A DNA stretch of 64,000 nt, from positions 4,701,001-4,765,000 of the forward strand of contig NZ_AP021903.1 of the NCBI RefSeq assembly GCF_018326005.1, given 5' to 3'. A program made the translations under genes and the position numbers. Below the pieces are notes generated by a model, which was given only the letters and a program-made list of their open reading frames with translations, was not told the origin of the DNA and did not search any database. The DNA is from Pseudomonas sp. Seg1 (GTDB lineage Bacteria > Pseudomonadota > Gammaproteobacteria > Pseudomonadales > Pseudomonadaceae). Shown in pieces: positions 21,701 through 30,651 of this stretch. Each line of letters opens with the position of its first letter. The stretch's first letter is position 1.

Positions 21701-23562
21701 CGGCGCATCATGTCCAGATCGCTGTCGACGAACTCGCTCAGATGCGGGTCCATGCGCTTGAGGGTATAGGGCGTGCTGGTCCCCAGCTCGGGATGTTCGC
21801 TCGCCAATCGCCAGCCACCCTCGACATGGCGCTCCAGCTCAGGGGCATAGGCTTGCGGGCGCTGCGGATGGTCGAGGCGCCAGCGCCGGGTCTGCGCATC
21901 GACGAAGCCGGAGACGATCCGATGGTCGACGCGACCGACCATCTTGCCCCTGATCTCGTACATCTCTTTGGAATCGGCGGCCACCGTGAACCCCTCCGGC
22001 AGTCGATGCTCATACATCGTGAAGTCAGGCTTCCACAGCCGTGGATGTCCGGCCGGATTGGTAATAGCAGTGAACTGCCCAAAGAACTCCGGATGAGCAC
22101 TGAGCAGTTTGCTGCCCAGCAACCCCACCGCTTTCTGCCCACCGGCCAACAGCCCCATCAAGGCGATGTTTTCCGCGACACTGAACAGATGCGAGAGTGC
22201 CTCCTGATGATCGCCCCGGCGCCAATCCTCGACACCTTCGTACACTTCGGCGAGCAGTTGCCCGGCCGCGACGCCCATCATCAACTGCCCGACGACCGGC
22301 ACGAAAAAACCCGCCACCGTCGCAATCGTCACACCCAGCTCAAGGAAATCGAGCAGGCGTTTGTCTCGCACCTCTTCATCGATATCGGCGGTCGGCACGG
22401 CCAGTTTGCGCGCGTCGATCTGCAGCTTGCCGACATGACTCTGCAGCATGAATTCGAACAACGGCACGCTGATCGGTAATTGCCGGATGTGCCCTATATC
22501 GGAGGTGCTGGCGAAAGTTTTGAAGAAGTCTGCCTTGTCATCTTCATCGAGACTGTGGGTGAAGTAGTCCTTGTAGCTTTTCACGCTCAGCTTCTGCGTG
22601 AGGTACTGTTTGAACGCGGTAAAACTGGGGTATTCGTACAGCGGCCGTTCGGGCTCGCCGGCCATGTACACAAGGCACCATTCGTCCGGGTACGACTCGA
22701 CCGACCGTGCGGAAAACACCACGACGCCCCAGATGCAACTGTCGAGGATTTCGATGCCTTGCATGATCATGGGGCTTTGCCCGTATCGCAGGGTTTGTGC
22801 GGAGGGCTTGCCGTCAGCGGCCGCCAATTGTCGCAACATGCGCACGCCTTCCGGCGTGATGTGAGACCTGAGCCCGGCCAGATGCATATCCAGTTGCAGC
22901 AGGTATTTTTTCATCGTGGCGATGTCGCGGGTCATGCCGCTGCTGGCCGTAATCCTGCCGTCGCTTTCGACGATGCTGAACACCTTTTGAAGGTGTTCCT
23001 GATACCGCTTGCCCAGATCCAGTTCACGACAGAATTTGGCGAACGCGGCCGGGGTCAATCCCTCAACACCAGACGGCGCACTATTCACCCGCACCAGACT
23101 GCCCTCGGGGAAACCGTCGGCCGCCTCGTCTTCACTGAAATTCTGCATGGCGGCTTGCAGCAGGGACTGGGTGGCATGCGGGACGGTTTCAATGCCCTTG
23201 TCGTCGGTCGATGTCGGCGCACAACCGCAATCGGGCCCCGGCAGACTCAGAAGATCCTGTTCAACATCAAACACCGCTGACCACTTGCCCTTCAACGCAA
23301 GGGTCAATTCGGTGATACAGAAGGTGTTCAAGGGTTTGAGCGGGAGCAGATCCTTTTCAACCTTGAGCTGAATGGCATGCAGGTCACGTGCGATCTGATC
23401 CAGCGCAGCCAGCGTGGCAATCGAGCTTTTCAGGAGTATCTCGGGCAGGCTCTTTTGCAGTGTTTCGGCACTGTCCAGATCGCCAGTGGCTTCGAGCAAG
23501 GTGCCGAGTATCTCGGTCTGCGTCGGCGCCCGCAGCTCGGGTTTGTTCTGGGTGGTTGTCAT
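18727..23562 (-). CDS. LRR protein with dermonecrotic-toxin-like N-terminus and NEL E3 ubiquitin ligase domain
   Basis: A 1611-residue effector-like protein. The first ~1000 residues resemble the DUF6543/dermonecrotic toxin-like module found in large Pseudomonas toxins, with a hydrophobic patch near 405-480. Leucine-rich repeats fill about 1113-1298 (YLELDSNTLTRLPEVL, RLNLSGNPL, WVDLRGNEIKDLP). The C-terminal ~1300-1600 matches the IpaH/SspH NEL E3 ligase fold: the candidate catalytic Cys1407 is in NCTDSAAM (C-x-D motif). It is followed by the family-like stretches LGRGLFRLDQLDRIA, EVNLAYRVGLADALNLP and GVTAADLETA. NEL proteins ubiquitinate host proteins after delivery into eukaryotic cells. 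No secretion genes or signal peptide are visible, so the delivery route is unknown. AAAGGA precedes the ATG. Confidence 0.82.
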   Translation of the reverse strand: MTTTQNKPELRAPTQTEILGTLLEATGDLDSAETLQKSLPEILLKSSIATLAALDQIARDLHAIQLKVEKDLLPLKPLNTFCITELTLALKGKWSAVFDVEQDLLSLPGPDCGCAPTSTDDKGIETVPHATQSLLQAAMQNFSEDEAADGFPEGSLVRVNSAPSGVEGLTPAAFAKFCRELDLGKRYQEHLQKVFSIVESDGRITASSGMTRDIATMKKYLLQLDMHLAGLRSHITPEGVRMLRQLAAADGKPSAQTLRYGQSPMIMQGIEILDSCIWGVVVFSARSVESYPDEWCLVYMAGEPERPLYEYPSFTAFKQYLTQKLSVKSYKDYFTHSLDEDDKADFFKTFASTSDIGHIRQLPISVPLFEFMLQSHVGKLQIDARKLAVPTADIDEEVRDKRLLDFLELGVTIATVAGFFVPVVGQLMMGVAAGQLLAEVYEGVEDWRRGDHQEALSHLFSVAENIALMGLLAGGQKAVGLLGSKLLSAHPEFFGQFTAITNPAGHPRLWKPDFTMYEHRLPEGFTVAADSKEMYEIRGKMVGRVDHRIVSGFVDAQTRRWRLDHPQRPQAYAPELERHVEGGWRLASEHPELGTSTPYTLKRMDPHLSEFVDSDLDMMRRLSGVTEDELQRAFIDNLALPVRLRDTVERVRIERQLRLLIRELGLGEIHSDQPVQEQLHGLPKLSGWPTDRYIEVQDSEGAVSARYPAPSTPDDTLSVVVSEDELDSGQLLQTVIDGLYQKEVDTLLGSKVNGEGESQALAKKLGAALKADRRAVFERMYQRYDQSEVDEVKKLRSVFADIPARYAQQLIEQASSVERVHLRATGRVPLGLAQKVCDASAAVRLDRALSGFHLPRIANPDNEKLAIQLLPRLSGWDPALRLTVREKSLTGPVLEAIGETTAPPSNTCTLVKSSDGYEVFAGDEKSLGRVAASPDSLYTAVLKALSPRQRLAAGFPDPVDADSARLRSKLFDVALDEREASARILTEGKLEPLVAEPACLQADQAPAATSHPRTLLRKVKKLYPRFSETQASEFIDGLGTDSLTRATQVRTLRRDLEHLREVLDKWSEDKDAIKAVGGDSAEVQHSRKWAAEQIENSFRRILLTTDESGKSVCTLNLDGMRVGKLPTLPSGLNFDHIQQLSLKNMAQDDDLVYFLKAFKQVEYLELDSNTLTRLPEVLSHMPKLARLSLAGNQIKLTEHTLAKLSQLRTLRRLNLSGNPLGATPDVSKLFDLRALALNDTRATELPKGLARLPYLDWVDLRGNEIKDLPAWLFKAPKHFTQALNLRGNPLSLSSRTHLADYRKNIGIGMGYLEDDIARLDEQQARSLWFKDGAGADWGRRNRIWTAFKDDPRAEGLFHLLAELGNTADSEKVSEDMHRRVWSVLETAEPDVILSEQVLNLAANPINCTDSAAMNFSHLEVAVEVNRVTRIASGQSSSAKPLLMLGRGLFRLDQLDRIALKHASQNPAADPLEVNLAYRVGLADALNLPGQPRHMKFAVLGGVTAADLETATNTVKAAELSSEWLTFMQRQPFWGDYLKRTFARKFTAIDEKFAPQMNTVFEQATQLTTADYLSQMDAIQSKREKAVQAELSRLTDDAIRLVDLGICALPDA

Positions 23563-23812
23563 CGCAATAGTCCTTTATTGCAGGTATGTGCCATTGACCT
23601 TATCGATTTAAAACAAAAACAGGAAATACAAAAACCGATAGTTTTCAATGCAGATGCAATAGACATATTCGGCCAATAAGCGTGCGGTATATACGTATAT
23701 CAAACGTTCAAAATCTCGCTGAACTCACGCACCAAACCATTCATTAATGGCGTTATTTTTTCGCAGCCACTGCGCCTAACATCAGGGTTCCTTCCGCGAT
23801 GAGAGTGTTTGT
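23563..23812. promoter_or_regulatory. AT-rich divergent intergenic region of the LRR gene pair
   Basis: This 250-base spacer separates the divergent NEL gene and its short relative and must hold both promoters. It is markedly more AT-rich than its surroundings and contains a perfect palindrome ATATACGTATAT at 23689-23700. No clear HrpL box was found. Specific promoter elements are not assigned. Confidence 0.5.
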
Positions 23813-25630
23813 ATGACTTTGCCATTGGAGCAACAACCTGCCCCACCAAGAAACGACAACTTACTGACTCAGGTCTTCAATGAGATCAATGACTGGGACA
23901 AAGCAAAAATTGTCGAAAAATTCCTGACCGACAAGCTGCCGAACGCCGACAAAACGAGAATTGCCGACTATCGATCCGAACTGAAAAAGGCACTGCCGCT
24001 CCAGACCTTTTTTGAAACATTGCTGCCCACACTGGATAGCCCCAACAAGTTTTGCGGACGGATACTTCGAGACGAGTTGCGTACCACCTACGGCCCCCGG
24101 TTCAGGGTCCAGGACCTCATCAAGCTCGTACCCAAGGCAGGTTCGGAAAAGGACAGGCACGCCTGTACCTTGCTGCGGGCAGCAATGCTCAATTTCACCG
24201 AGACCGAGGCCGCTGCTGATTACTTTTCCGCCGATAGCGCAACGCTATCCGATGCTCAGGATGCACCCGCCGAAGGCGCCGCAGATTCAAGACTTACCGC
24301 GCAGGCGTTCGCAGCGTTGAGTCGTAAACTCGATCTGGGTGATCAATACCAGAAACTGATTGCGCAAAAATTTGCAGGGCCAGATGTCCAGTTGCAAGCC
24401 ATGCGGCTTGGCAAACTCAATATGAGGCTGGCCGCTTACAACCGGTACTTCAGTAAAGACATTCAACTATCGCAGTTATTCATGCTGACTCAATTTACCG
24501 AGGGCAATGACGATATATTCAATGGTGAGTGCTTCAATAACGCGCCGATCCAACTTTGTTCAGTGCAACTCTTTGGCAAGTATCTGGTAAATGCTGTGCT
24601 GATTATCTGTCGCCTGACTCATGAATCCACTCAGGATCGTTACATCCTTTATGTGCCTGACGACAAAGGCAGCGGCTTTTACCAGGACGACAATGAAGAC
24701 AACTGTCGGATCCGTCTGGCCGCCAGTCTGCTTGGCCAATCGCCGCTGCGGAACGTATTCGCCTCTCAACTGAACAGCAGCGATCAGGAGGATTTCCTCA
24801 ATGAAAAACTGGCCGTCGTGTCATTTTCAAAAGACATAAATTTCGCCCCGTTGAGTCATGGACTATTCGAATACCTGTTTAAACGGCAACTGGATAAATT
24901 CGCCTCCGACGTCAAGCAACTGGCTGTACCCGTCGCCGAGGTCAACCAGTCGATGCATGACAAACGACGTGAAAATCGCGCATTACAGCAACGCCCGTCA
25001 CTCTCCGAAACCTTGATCTACGATTTCAGCAGACGTATCCGCGCCGGTACGCCAGATACTCTGCTGAGCGAAGTGTTTATCGGTGTCGAAGACTGGACGT
25101 TCAGCGAAAAGCTGCAGGGACTCAACGCCCTGCTGGACCTGAAGGAAAAACTCTCCCCAGCGCAGGCCAATAGTCAAAGCGCCCATGCCCAAAGCCCCGA
25201 TTCGTCCAGCGAGTTGGCAGCTGTTTTCTTCAAAAAGTTTGAGCTGCAAGACCATTCCAATCCGCAAAAAAACGCTTTGCTTTGGAAACGGGCTCTGTCC
25301 GGATACGAACAAAAAGCCCACGCCGCCAACCGGATCATGGATCAGGCGTATCCCGATGACGATGATCAGCGAGTGCGCAACTACAACGGACGGCATTTCA
25401 TCCGGGTTGCCGGCAGTGTCTATGAAGTCGAGCCAAACCCCTTGGCCTGGCGCATTCGTCATCCACTGAATGAAGCGGCCTACCGCCCGCCCGTGGTCTA
25501 TTCCCCAGGCAACGGCTGGAACTTGCAGCACAAACGCTCCGTCACCGGAGCAGCAAAAAAGGCTGAAACCCAAGTGGCAGCAGAACCGGTCAGCTCACTC
25601 CCCGCAGCGACACTGCCAGCGGTCTTATAA
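23813..25630 (+). CDS. Stand-alone DUF6543-like relative of the NEL protein
   Basis: A 605-residue protein that aligns in order with the N-terminal half of the divergent 1611-residue protein. LSRKLDLGDQYQKLI corresponds to FCRELDLGKRYQEHL. GLFEYLFKRQL.KQLAVPVAEV.DKR corresponds to LFEFMLQSHV.RKLAVPTADI.DKR. LWKRALSGYE...AWRIRHP corresponds to LWKPDFTMYE...RWRLDHP. It stops where the partner continues toward its LRR, so it has neither LRR nor ligase domain. The C-terminal 40 residues are low-complexity Ala/Ser/Val. There is no signal peptide. It could be a truncated effector, a delivery/chaperone module or a toxin in its own right; sequence alone does not decide. Confidence 0.7.
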   Translation: MTLPLEQQPAPPRNDNLLTQVFNEINDWDKAKIVEKFLTDKLPNADKTRIADYRSELKKALPLQTFFETLLPTLDSPNKFCGRILRDELRTTYGPRFRVQDLIKLVPKAGSEKDRHACTLLRAAMLNFTETEAAADYFSADSATLSDAQDAPAEGAADSRLTAQAFAALSRKLDLGDQYQKLIAQKFAGPDVQLQAMRLGKLNMRLAAYNRYFSKDIQLSQLFMLTQFTEGNDDIFNGECFNNAPIQLCSVQLFGKYLVNAVLIICRLTHESTQDRYILYVPDDKGSGFYQDDNEDNCRIRLAASLLGQSPLRNVFASQLNSSDQEDFLNEKLAVVSFSKDINFAPLSHGLFEYLFKRQLDKFASDVKQLAVPVAEVNQSMHDKRRENRALQQRPSLSETLIYDFSRRIRAGTPDTLLSEVFIGVEDWTFSEKLQGLNALLDLKEKLSPAQANSQSAHAQSPDSSSELAAVFFKKFELQDHSNPQKNALLWKRALSGYEQKAHAANRIMDQAYPDDDDQRVRNYNGRHFIRVAGSVYEVEPNPLAWRIRHPLNEAAYRPPVVYSPGNGWNLQHKRSVTGAAKKAETQVAAEPVSSLPAATLPAVL

Positions 25631-25658
25631 CTTATCGTTCTAAAACTCCACTTACCGA

Positions 25659-25689
25659 GGCGGGTCAGTTTCTGAGTACCCGCCCTTTT
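25659..25689 (+). terminator. Terminator after the short DUF6543-like gene
   Basis: GGCGGGT and ACCCGCC pair across a 12-base loop and are followed by CTTTT. The hairpin is moderate in strength and lies 28 bases after the stop codon, ahead of asnO. Confidence 0.6.
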
Positions 25690-25739
25690 GGCGAGGTAGT
25701 GTTTGACCCCTCCCCAACGGAAAAACCGGTAAGGACTTT

Positions 25740-27512
25740 ATGTGCGGATTAGCTGGCGAGTTACGTTTTGATCATCAACCTGCAGACCTTGCAGCCGTTG
25801 AACGAATTACCCATCACCTGGCCCCTCGCGGCCCGGACGCCTGGGGCTTCCATGCCCAAGGGCCGATTGCCCTGGGCCATCGTCGCCTGAAAATCATGGA
25901 CCTGTCGGACGGCTCGGCGCAGCCGATGATCGACAGTCAGTTAGGCCTGTCACTGGCCTTCAACGGTGCGATCTACAACTTCCCGGAACTGCGCGCCGAA
26001 CTTGAAGAGCTCGGTTACGCGTTCTATTCCGGTGGCGACACCGAAGTGCTGCTCAAGGGCTATCACGCCTGGGGTGAAGCGCTGCTGCCGAAACTCAACG
26101 GCATGTTTGCCTTCGCCATTTGGGAGCGCGACGCCCAGCGCCTGTTCATCGCCCGCGACCGTCTCGGCGTGAAGCCGTTGTACCTGTCGCGCACCGGCCA
26201 GCGTTTGCGTTTTGCCTCGGCTTTGCCGGCGCTGCTCAAGGGTGGCGATATCAACCCGATCCTCGATCCGGTGGCGCTCAACCATTACCTGAACTTTCAC
26301 GCCGTGGTGCCTGCGCCGCGCACCTTGCTGGCCGGTATTGAAAAGCTGCCACCCGCGAGCTGGATGCGCATTGAAGCCGACGGTACCACCGAGCAGAAAA
26401 CCTGGTGGACCCTGCCCTACGGCCCACACGACGACGAGAAAAATCTGACCCTGGAAGACTGGGTCGACCGCGTACTCGACAGCACCCGCGAAGCGGTGGC
26501 GATTCGCCAACGGGCTGCCGTGGATGTCGGCGTGTTGCTGTCCGGCGGTGTCGATTCGAGCATGCTGGTCGGGCTGTTGCGTGAAGTCGGTGTGCAAGAC
26601 CTGTCGACTTTTTCCATCGGTTTTCAGGATGCCGGCGGCGAGCGCGGCGACGAGTTTCAGTATTCCGACCTGATCGCCAAGCACTACGGCACCCAGCACC
26701 ACCAACTGCGCATCGACGAGAAAGAGATCATCGAGCAACTGCCCGCCGCGTTCCGCGCGATGAGCGAGCCGATGGTCAGTCATGACTGCATCGCGTTCTA
26801 TCTGCTGTCTCGCGAGGTGGCCAAGCACTGCAAAGTGGTGCAGAGCGGCCAGGGCGCCGACGAGTTGTTCGCCGGCTATCACTGGTACCCGCAAGTGGAC
26901 GGCGCGACCGATCCTTACGCGGCGTATCGCCAGGCGTTTTTCGACCGCAGCTACGACGACTATGCCGCCACCGTGCAACCGAAATGGCTAACCGCCAATG
27001 ACGCTGCCGGCGACTTCGTGAAGGAACATTTCGCACAACCCGGCGCCGAGGCGGCAGTCGATAAAGCCTTGCGTCTGGACAGCACGGTGATGCTGGTGGA
27101 CGACCCGGTCAAACGCGTCGACAACATGACCATGGCCTGGGGCCTGGAAGCGCGCACACCGTTTCTCGACTATCGCCTGGTTGAACTGTCGGCGCGAGTG
27201 CCGGGCAAGTTCAAACTCCCGGACGGTGGCAAACAAGTGCTGAAAGAAGCGGCACGCCGGGTCATTCCGAGTGAAGTGATCGACCGCAAAAAAGGTTACT
27301 TCCCGGTGCCAGGCCTCAAGCATTTGCAGGGCGACACCCTCAACTGGGTGCGCGAACTGCTGCTCGATCCGAGTCAGGATCGCGGCCTGTTCAACCCGGC
27401 CATGCTCGACAAACTGCTGACTGATCCGCAAGGCCAACTGACGCCGTTGCGCGGCTCGAAGCTGTGGCAACTGGCAGCCCTGAACCTGTGGCTCAGTGAA
27501 CAAGGAATCTGA
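25740..27512 (+). CDS. asnO: N-acetylglutaminylglutamine amidotransferase (asparagine synthase-like)
   Basis: A 590-residue class II glutamine amidotransferase. The N-terminal nucleophile Cys2 (MCGLAGEL) starts the glutaminase domain (about 1-200). The synthetase domain (about 230-590) has the ATP-pyrophosphatase loop LSGGVDSSM. In this genomic context it is the AsnO-type enzyme that amidates N-acetylglutaminylglutamine to give NAGGN, a compatible solute made under osmotic stress (established for Sinorhizobium and Pseudomonas). It is followed after three bases by the dipeptide synthetase and is surely co-transcribed with it. Length is normal. Confidence 0.88.
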   Translation: MCGLAGELRFDHQPADLAAVERITHHLAPRGPDAWGFHAQGPIALGHRRLKIMDLSDGSAQPMIDSQLGLSLAFNGAIYNFPELRAELEELGYAFYSGGDTEVLLKGYHAWGEALLPKLNGMFAFAIWERDAQRLFIARDRLGVKPLYLSRTGQRLRFASALPALLKGGDINPILDPVALNHYLNFHAVVPAPRTLLAGIEKLPPASWMRIEADGTTEQKTWWTLPYGPHDDEKNLTLEDWVDRVLDSTREAVAIRQRAAVDVGVLLSGGVDSSMLVGLLREVGVQDLSTFSIGFQDAGGERGDEFQYSDLIAKHYGTQHHQLRIDEKEIIEQLPAAFRAMSEPMVSHDCIAFYLLSREVAKHCKVVQSGQGADELFAGYHWYPQVDGATDPYAAYRQAFFDRSYDDYAATVQPKWLTANDAAGDFVKEHFAQPGAEAAVDKALRLDSTVMLVDDPVKRVDNMTMAWGLEARTPFLDYRLVELSARVPGKFKLPDGGKQVLKEAARRVIPSEVIDRKKGYFPVPGLKHLQGDTLNWVRELLLDPSQDRGLFNPAMLDKLLTDPQGQLTPLRGSKLWQLAALNLWLSEQGI

Positions 27513-27515
27513 TTG

Positions 27516-29264
27516 ATGAAACCCCACGCCACGGCCATCAACCAACGCCTGATTCGCGGCCAGACGCCGTCGTATGAACGTTTGCAGGCGCGTCTGGCCG
27601 AAGACGGCAACGAACTTGCGACCGCCCCGATTGCCGTGCATTGCGGCTGGGGCCGGTTGCTGATCGGCCACACCTTTCCCGACCCGGCAACGCTTGCTCA
27701 GGAACTGCTCAACGAGCAACCGGGCGAGCGTGATATCGCCCTGTACGTTGCCGCGCCGCAGCAGATTCTCGGTCTTGAACCGACGCAATTGTTCCTCGAT
27801 CCGTCCGACACGCTGCGCCTGTGGTTCAGCGATTACCGTCAGGCCACCCGCGTGTTTCGCGGCTTCCGCATTCGACGTGCGCAAAGCGAGGCGGACTGGC
27901 AGGCGATCAATCAGCTGTATCAGGCGCGCGGCATGCTGCCGATCGATGCCACGCTGCTCACCCCGCATCATCAGGGCGGCCCGGTGTACTGGCTCGCTGA
28001 GGATGACGACAGCGGCGCGGTGATTGGCAGCGTCATGGGCCTGAATCATCACAAGGCCTTCAATGATCCGGAAAACGGCAGCAGCCTGTGGTGCCTCGCG
28101 GTTGATCCGCAGTGCTCGCGTCCCGGTGTCGGCGAAGTGCTGGTGCGCCACCTGATCGAACACTTCATGAGTCGCGGTCTGAGCTATCTGGATCTGTCCG
28201 TGCTGCACAACAACCGTCAGGCGAAAAACCTCTACGCCAAGCTCGGTTTCCGCAATCTCTCGACCTTCGCGATCAAGCGCAAGAACGGTATCAATCAGAC
28301 GCTGTTTCTCGGTCCGGGACCGGAAGCCAATTTCAATCCCTATGCACGGATCATCGTCGAGGAAGCTCACCGACGCGGGATCGACGTGCAAGTGGATGAT
28401 GCCGAGGCCGGATTGTTCACCCTCAGCCATGGCGGGCGCCGCGTGCGTTGCCGTGAATCGCTGAGCGATTTGACCAGTGCGATCAGCATGAGCCTGTGTC
28501 AGGACAAAAGCCTGACCCACAAAGCGCTGAAAGCCGCAGGGCTGAAATTGCCCTCGCAACAATTGGCCGGCAACGCTGACGACAATCTAGCGTTTCTCGA
28601 TGAGCATCAGCGCGTGGTGGTCAAACCGCTCGACGGTGAACAGGGCCAAGGCGTGGCGGTGGATTTGCAAAGCATCGAAGAGGTGCAGCAGGCCATCGAA
28701 ACGGCGAAGCAGTTCGACAGCCGCGTGCTGCTGGAGAGCTTTCATGAAGGGCTCGATCTGCGAATTCTGGTGATCGGCTTTGAAGTGGTGGCGGCAGCGA
28801 TTCGTCGTCCGGCGGAAGTGATTGGCGATGGTCAGCATTCGATTGGTGCGCTGATCGAAGCCCAGAGCCGCCGTCGGCAAGCCGCTACGGGCGGCGAAAG
28901 CAAAATCCCGCTGGATCATGAAACCCAGCGCACTTTGCATGCGGCCGGTTACGACTACAGCAGCATTCTGCCGGCCGGTGAGCATCTATTCGTACGGCGC
29001 ACGGCGAATCTGCACACCGGCGGCACCCTGGAAGATGTCACGGCGATTCTGCATCCGACCTTGGTCGATGCGGCCGTGCGGGCGGCGCGGGCGCTGGATA
29101 TTCCGATGGTCGGCCTCGATCTGATGGTGCCGGCGGCGGATCAGCCGGAGTACGTGTTTATTGAGGCCAATGAACGCGCAGGGCTGGCCAACCATGAGCC
29201 GCAGCCGACGGCGGAGCGCTTTGTCGATCTGTTGTTTCCGCACAGTCAGCCGGCTGTTTCTTGA
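27516..29264 (+). CDS. ngs: N-acetylglutaminylglutamine synthetase (GNAT plus ATP-grasp)
   Basis: A 582-residue fusion of a GNAT acetyltransferase (about 110-260; LSVLHNNRQAKNLYAKLGF) and an ATP-grasp ligase (about 310-575; VVKPLDGEQGQGV, YVFIEANERAGL). It should acetylate glutamine and join it to a second glutamine, giving the dipeptide that AsnO then amidates. The ATG at 27516 follows an overlapping TTG; AAGGA lies in the end of asnO. The fusion architecture is diagnostic of the NAGGN pathway. Confidence 0.9.
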   Translation: MKPHATAINQRLIRGQTPSYERLQARLAEDGNELATAPIAVHCGWGRLLIGHTFPDPATLAQELLNEQPGERDIALYVAAPQQILGLEPTQLFLDPSDTLRLWFSDYRQATRVFRGFRIRRAQSEADWQAINQLYQARGMLPIDATLLTPHHQGGPVYWLAEDDDSGAVIGSVMGLNHHKAFNDPENGSSLWCLAVDPQCSRPGVGEVLVRHLIEHFMSRGLSYLDLSVLHNNRQAKNLYAKLGFRNLSTFAIKRKNGINQTLFLGPGPEANFNPYARIIVEEAHRRGIDVQVDDAEAGLFTLSHGGRRVRCRESLSDLTSAISMSLCQDKSLTHKALKAAGLKLPSQQLAGNADDNLAFLDEHQRVVVKPLDGEQGQGVAVDLQSIEEVQQAIETAKQFDSRVLLESFHEGLDLRILVIGFEVVAAAIRRPAEVIGDGQHSIGALIEAQSRRRQAATGGESKIPLDHETQRTLHAAGYDYSSILPAGEHLFVRRTANLHTGGTLEDVTAILHPTLVDAAVRAARALDIPMVGLDLMVPAADQPEYVFIEANERAGLANHEPQPTAERFVDLLFPHSQPAVS

Positions 29265-29287
29265 ATCTCTGTTATCCGGGCTGACGC

Positions 29288-29363
29288 CATCGCTGGCGAG
29301 CCAGCTCCCACAGTTTTTGTGTGCACCATGAAACGTGTGGGAGCTGGCTTGCCAGCGATGAGG
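29288..29363. repeat. REP pair (REPIN)
   Basis: ATCGCTGGCGAGCCAGCTCC and the inverse GGGAGCTGGCTTGCCAGCGAT, about 35 bases apart, lie inside the NAGGN cluster between ngs and the peptidase gene. Confidence 0.85.
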
Positions 29364-29431
29364 CCCGATCAGGCAACACAAAATTTCCTCTCATCGAAAC
29401 CATCGATGTGCTCAACCCATCAGGAGTTTCC

Positions 29432-30622
29432 ATGACCACACAAATCCCTGAACCAGATCTCAACTACCTGCAAAAAGTCCTGCTGGAAATGCTCGCCATT
29501 CCCAGCCCCACCGGGTTCACCGACACCATCGTGCGCTATGTCGCCGAACGTCTTGAAGAGCTCGGCATTCCCTTCGAAATGACCCGCCGCGGGACCATTC
29601 GCGCCACGCTCAAGGGCAAGAAAAACAGCCCCGACCGCGCCGTCTCCGCGCATCTGGACACCATCGGCGCCGCTGTGCGCGCAGTCAAAGACAACGGTCG
29701 CCTGACCCTCGCCCCGGTCGGCTGCTGGTCGAGCCGCTTTGCCGAGGGCAGTCGCGTCAGCCTGTTTACCGACAACGGCGTGATTCGCGGCAGCGTGTTG
29801 CCGCTGATGGCCTCCGGGCATGCCTTCAACACCGCCGTGGATGAGATGCCGATCAGTTGGGATCACGTCGAACTGCGTCTGGACGCCTACTGCGCGACCA
29901 AGGCCGATTGCGATTCGCTGGGCATCAGCGTCGGCGATGTGGTGGCGTTCGATCCGCTGCCGGAGTTCACCGAAAGCGGCCACATCAGCGCCCGCCATCT
30001 CGACGACAAGGCCGGCGTTGCCGCGCTGCTGGCATCGCTCAAAGCCATCGTCGACAGCGGCCAGGAACTGATGATCGACTGTCATCCGCTGTTCACCATC
30101 ACCGAGGAAACCGGCAGCGGCGCGGCGGCGGCATTGCCGTGGGACGTCAGCGAGTTCGTCGGCATCGACATTGCACCGGTCGCGCCGGGGCAGCACTCCA
30201 GCGAACACGCGGTGAGCGTGGCCATGCAGGATTCCGGCGGGCCCTACGACTATCACCTGTCGCGGCACTTGCTGCGTCTGGCCGGTGAAAACGAGCTACC
30301 GGTGCGCCGCGACCTGTTCCGCTACTACTTCAGCGATGCACACTCGGCGGTGACCGCCGGCCACGACATCCGCACCGCCCTGCTCGCCTTCGGTTGCGAC
30401 GCGACTCACGGTTACGAGCGCACGCACATCGACAGCCTCGCGGCGCTCAGTCGCTTGCTCGGGGCCTACATTCTGAGCCCGCCGGTATTCGCCAGCGATG
30501 CAGCGCCAGCCAATGCGTCACTCGACCGCTTCAGTCATCAGATCGAGCATGACACGCAGATGGAAAGCGATACGCGCGTGCCGTCGGTGGACAGTCTGGT
30601 GGGGCAGCGTTCGGAGAGTTAA
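29432..30622 (+). CDS. NAGGN-associated M42-family aminopeptidase
   Basis: A 396-residue metallopeptidase of the M42 glutamyl aminopeptidase/endoglucanase-like family. It is regularly the third gene of NAGGN clusters (annotated as osmoprotectant NAGGN system M42 family peptidase). Metal ligands are visible in AVSAHLDTIG (His, Asp), SARHLDDKAGVAAL (Asp), TITEETGSGAA (catalytic Glu pair) and DATHGYERTH (His). A role in turning over NAGGN or trimming precursors is inferred from context only. CAGGAG precedes the ATG at 29432. A REP pair separates it from ngs, so it may be read from the same or its own promoter. The C-terminal ~35 residues are hydrophilic and variable. Confidence 0.85.
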   Translation: MTTQIPEPDLNYLQKVLLEMLAIPSPTGFTDTIVRYVAERLEELGIPFEMTRRGTIRATLKGKKNSPDRAVSAHLDTIGAAVRAVKDNGRLTLAPVGCWSSRFAEGSRVSLFTDNGVIRGSVLPLMASGHAFNTAVDEMPISWDHVELRLDAYCATKADCDSLGISVGDVVAFDPLPEFTESGHISARHLDDKAGVAALLASLKAIVDSGQELMIDCHPLFTITEETGSGAAAALPWDVSEFVGIDIAPVAPGQHSSEHAVSVAMQDSGGPYDYHLSRHLLRLAGENELPVRRDLFRYYFSDAHSAVTAGHDIRTALLAFGCDATHGYERTHIDSLAALSRLLGAYILSPPVFASDAAPANASLDRFSHQIEHDTQMESDTRVPSVDSLVGQRSES

Positions 30623-30651
30623 TCCATTTTCTGCGGTGACAGGACCGGCCC

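Noticed and set aside
23760..23812. Possible HrpL box (GGAACC on the minus strand at 23786-23791) for the NEL gene
   Set aside because: The second half CCAC is absent at the required 15-16 base spacing (TGGC instead), so no type III promoter is claimed.
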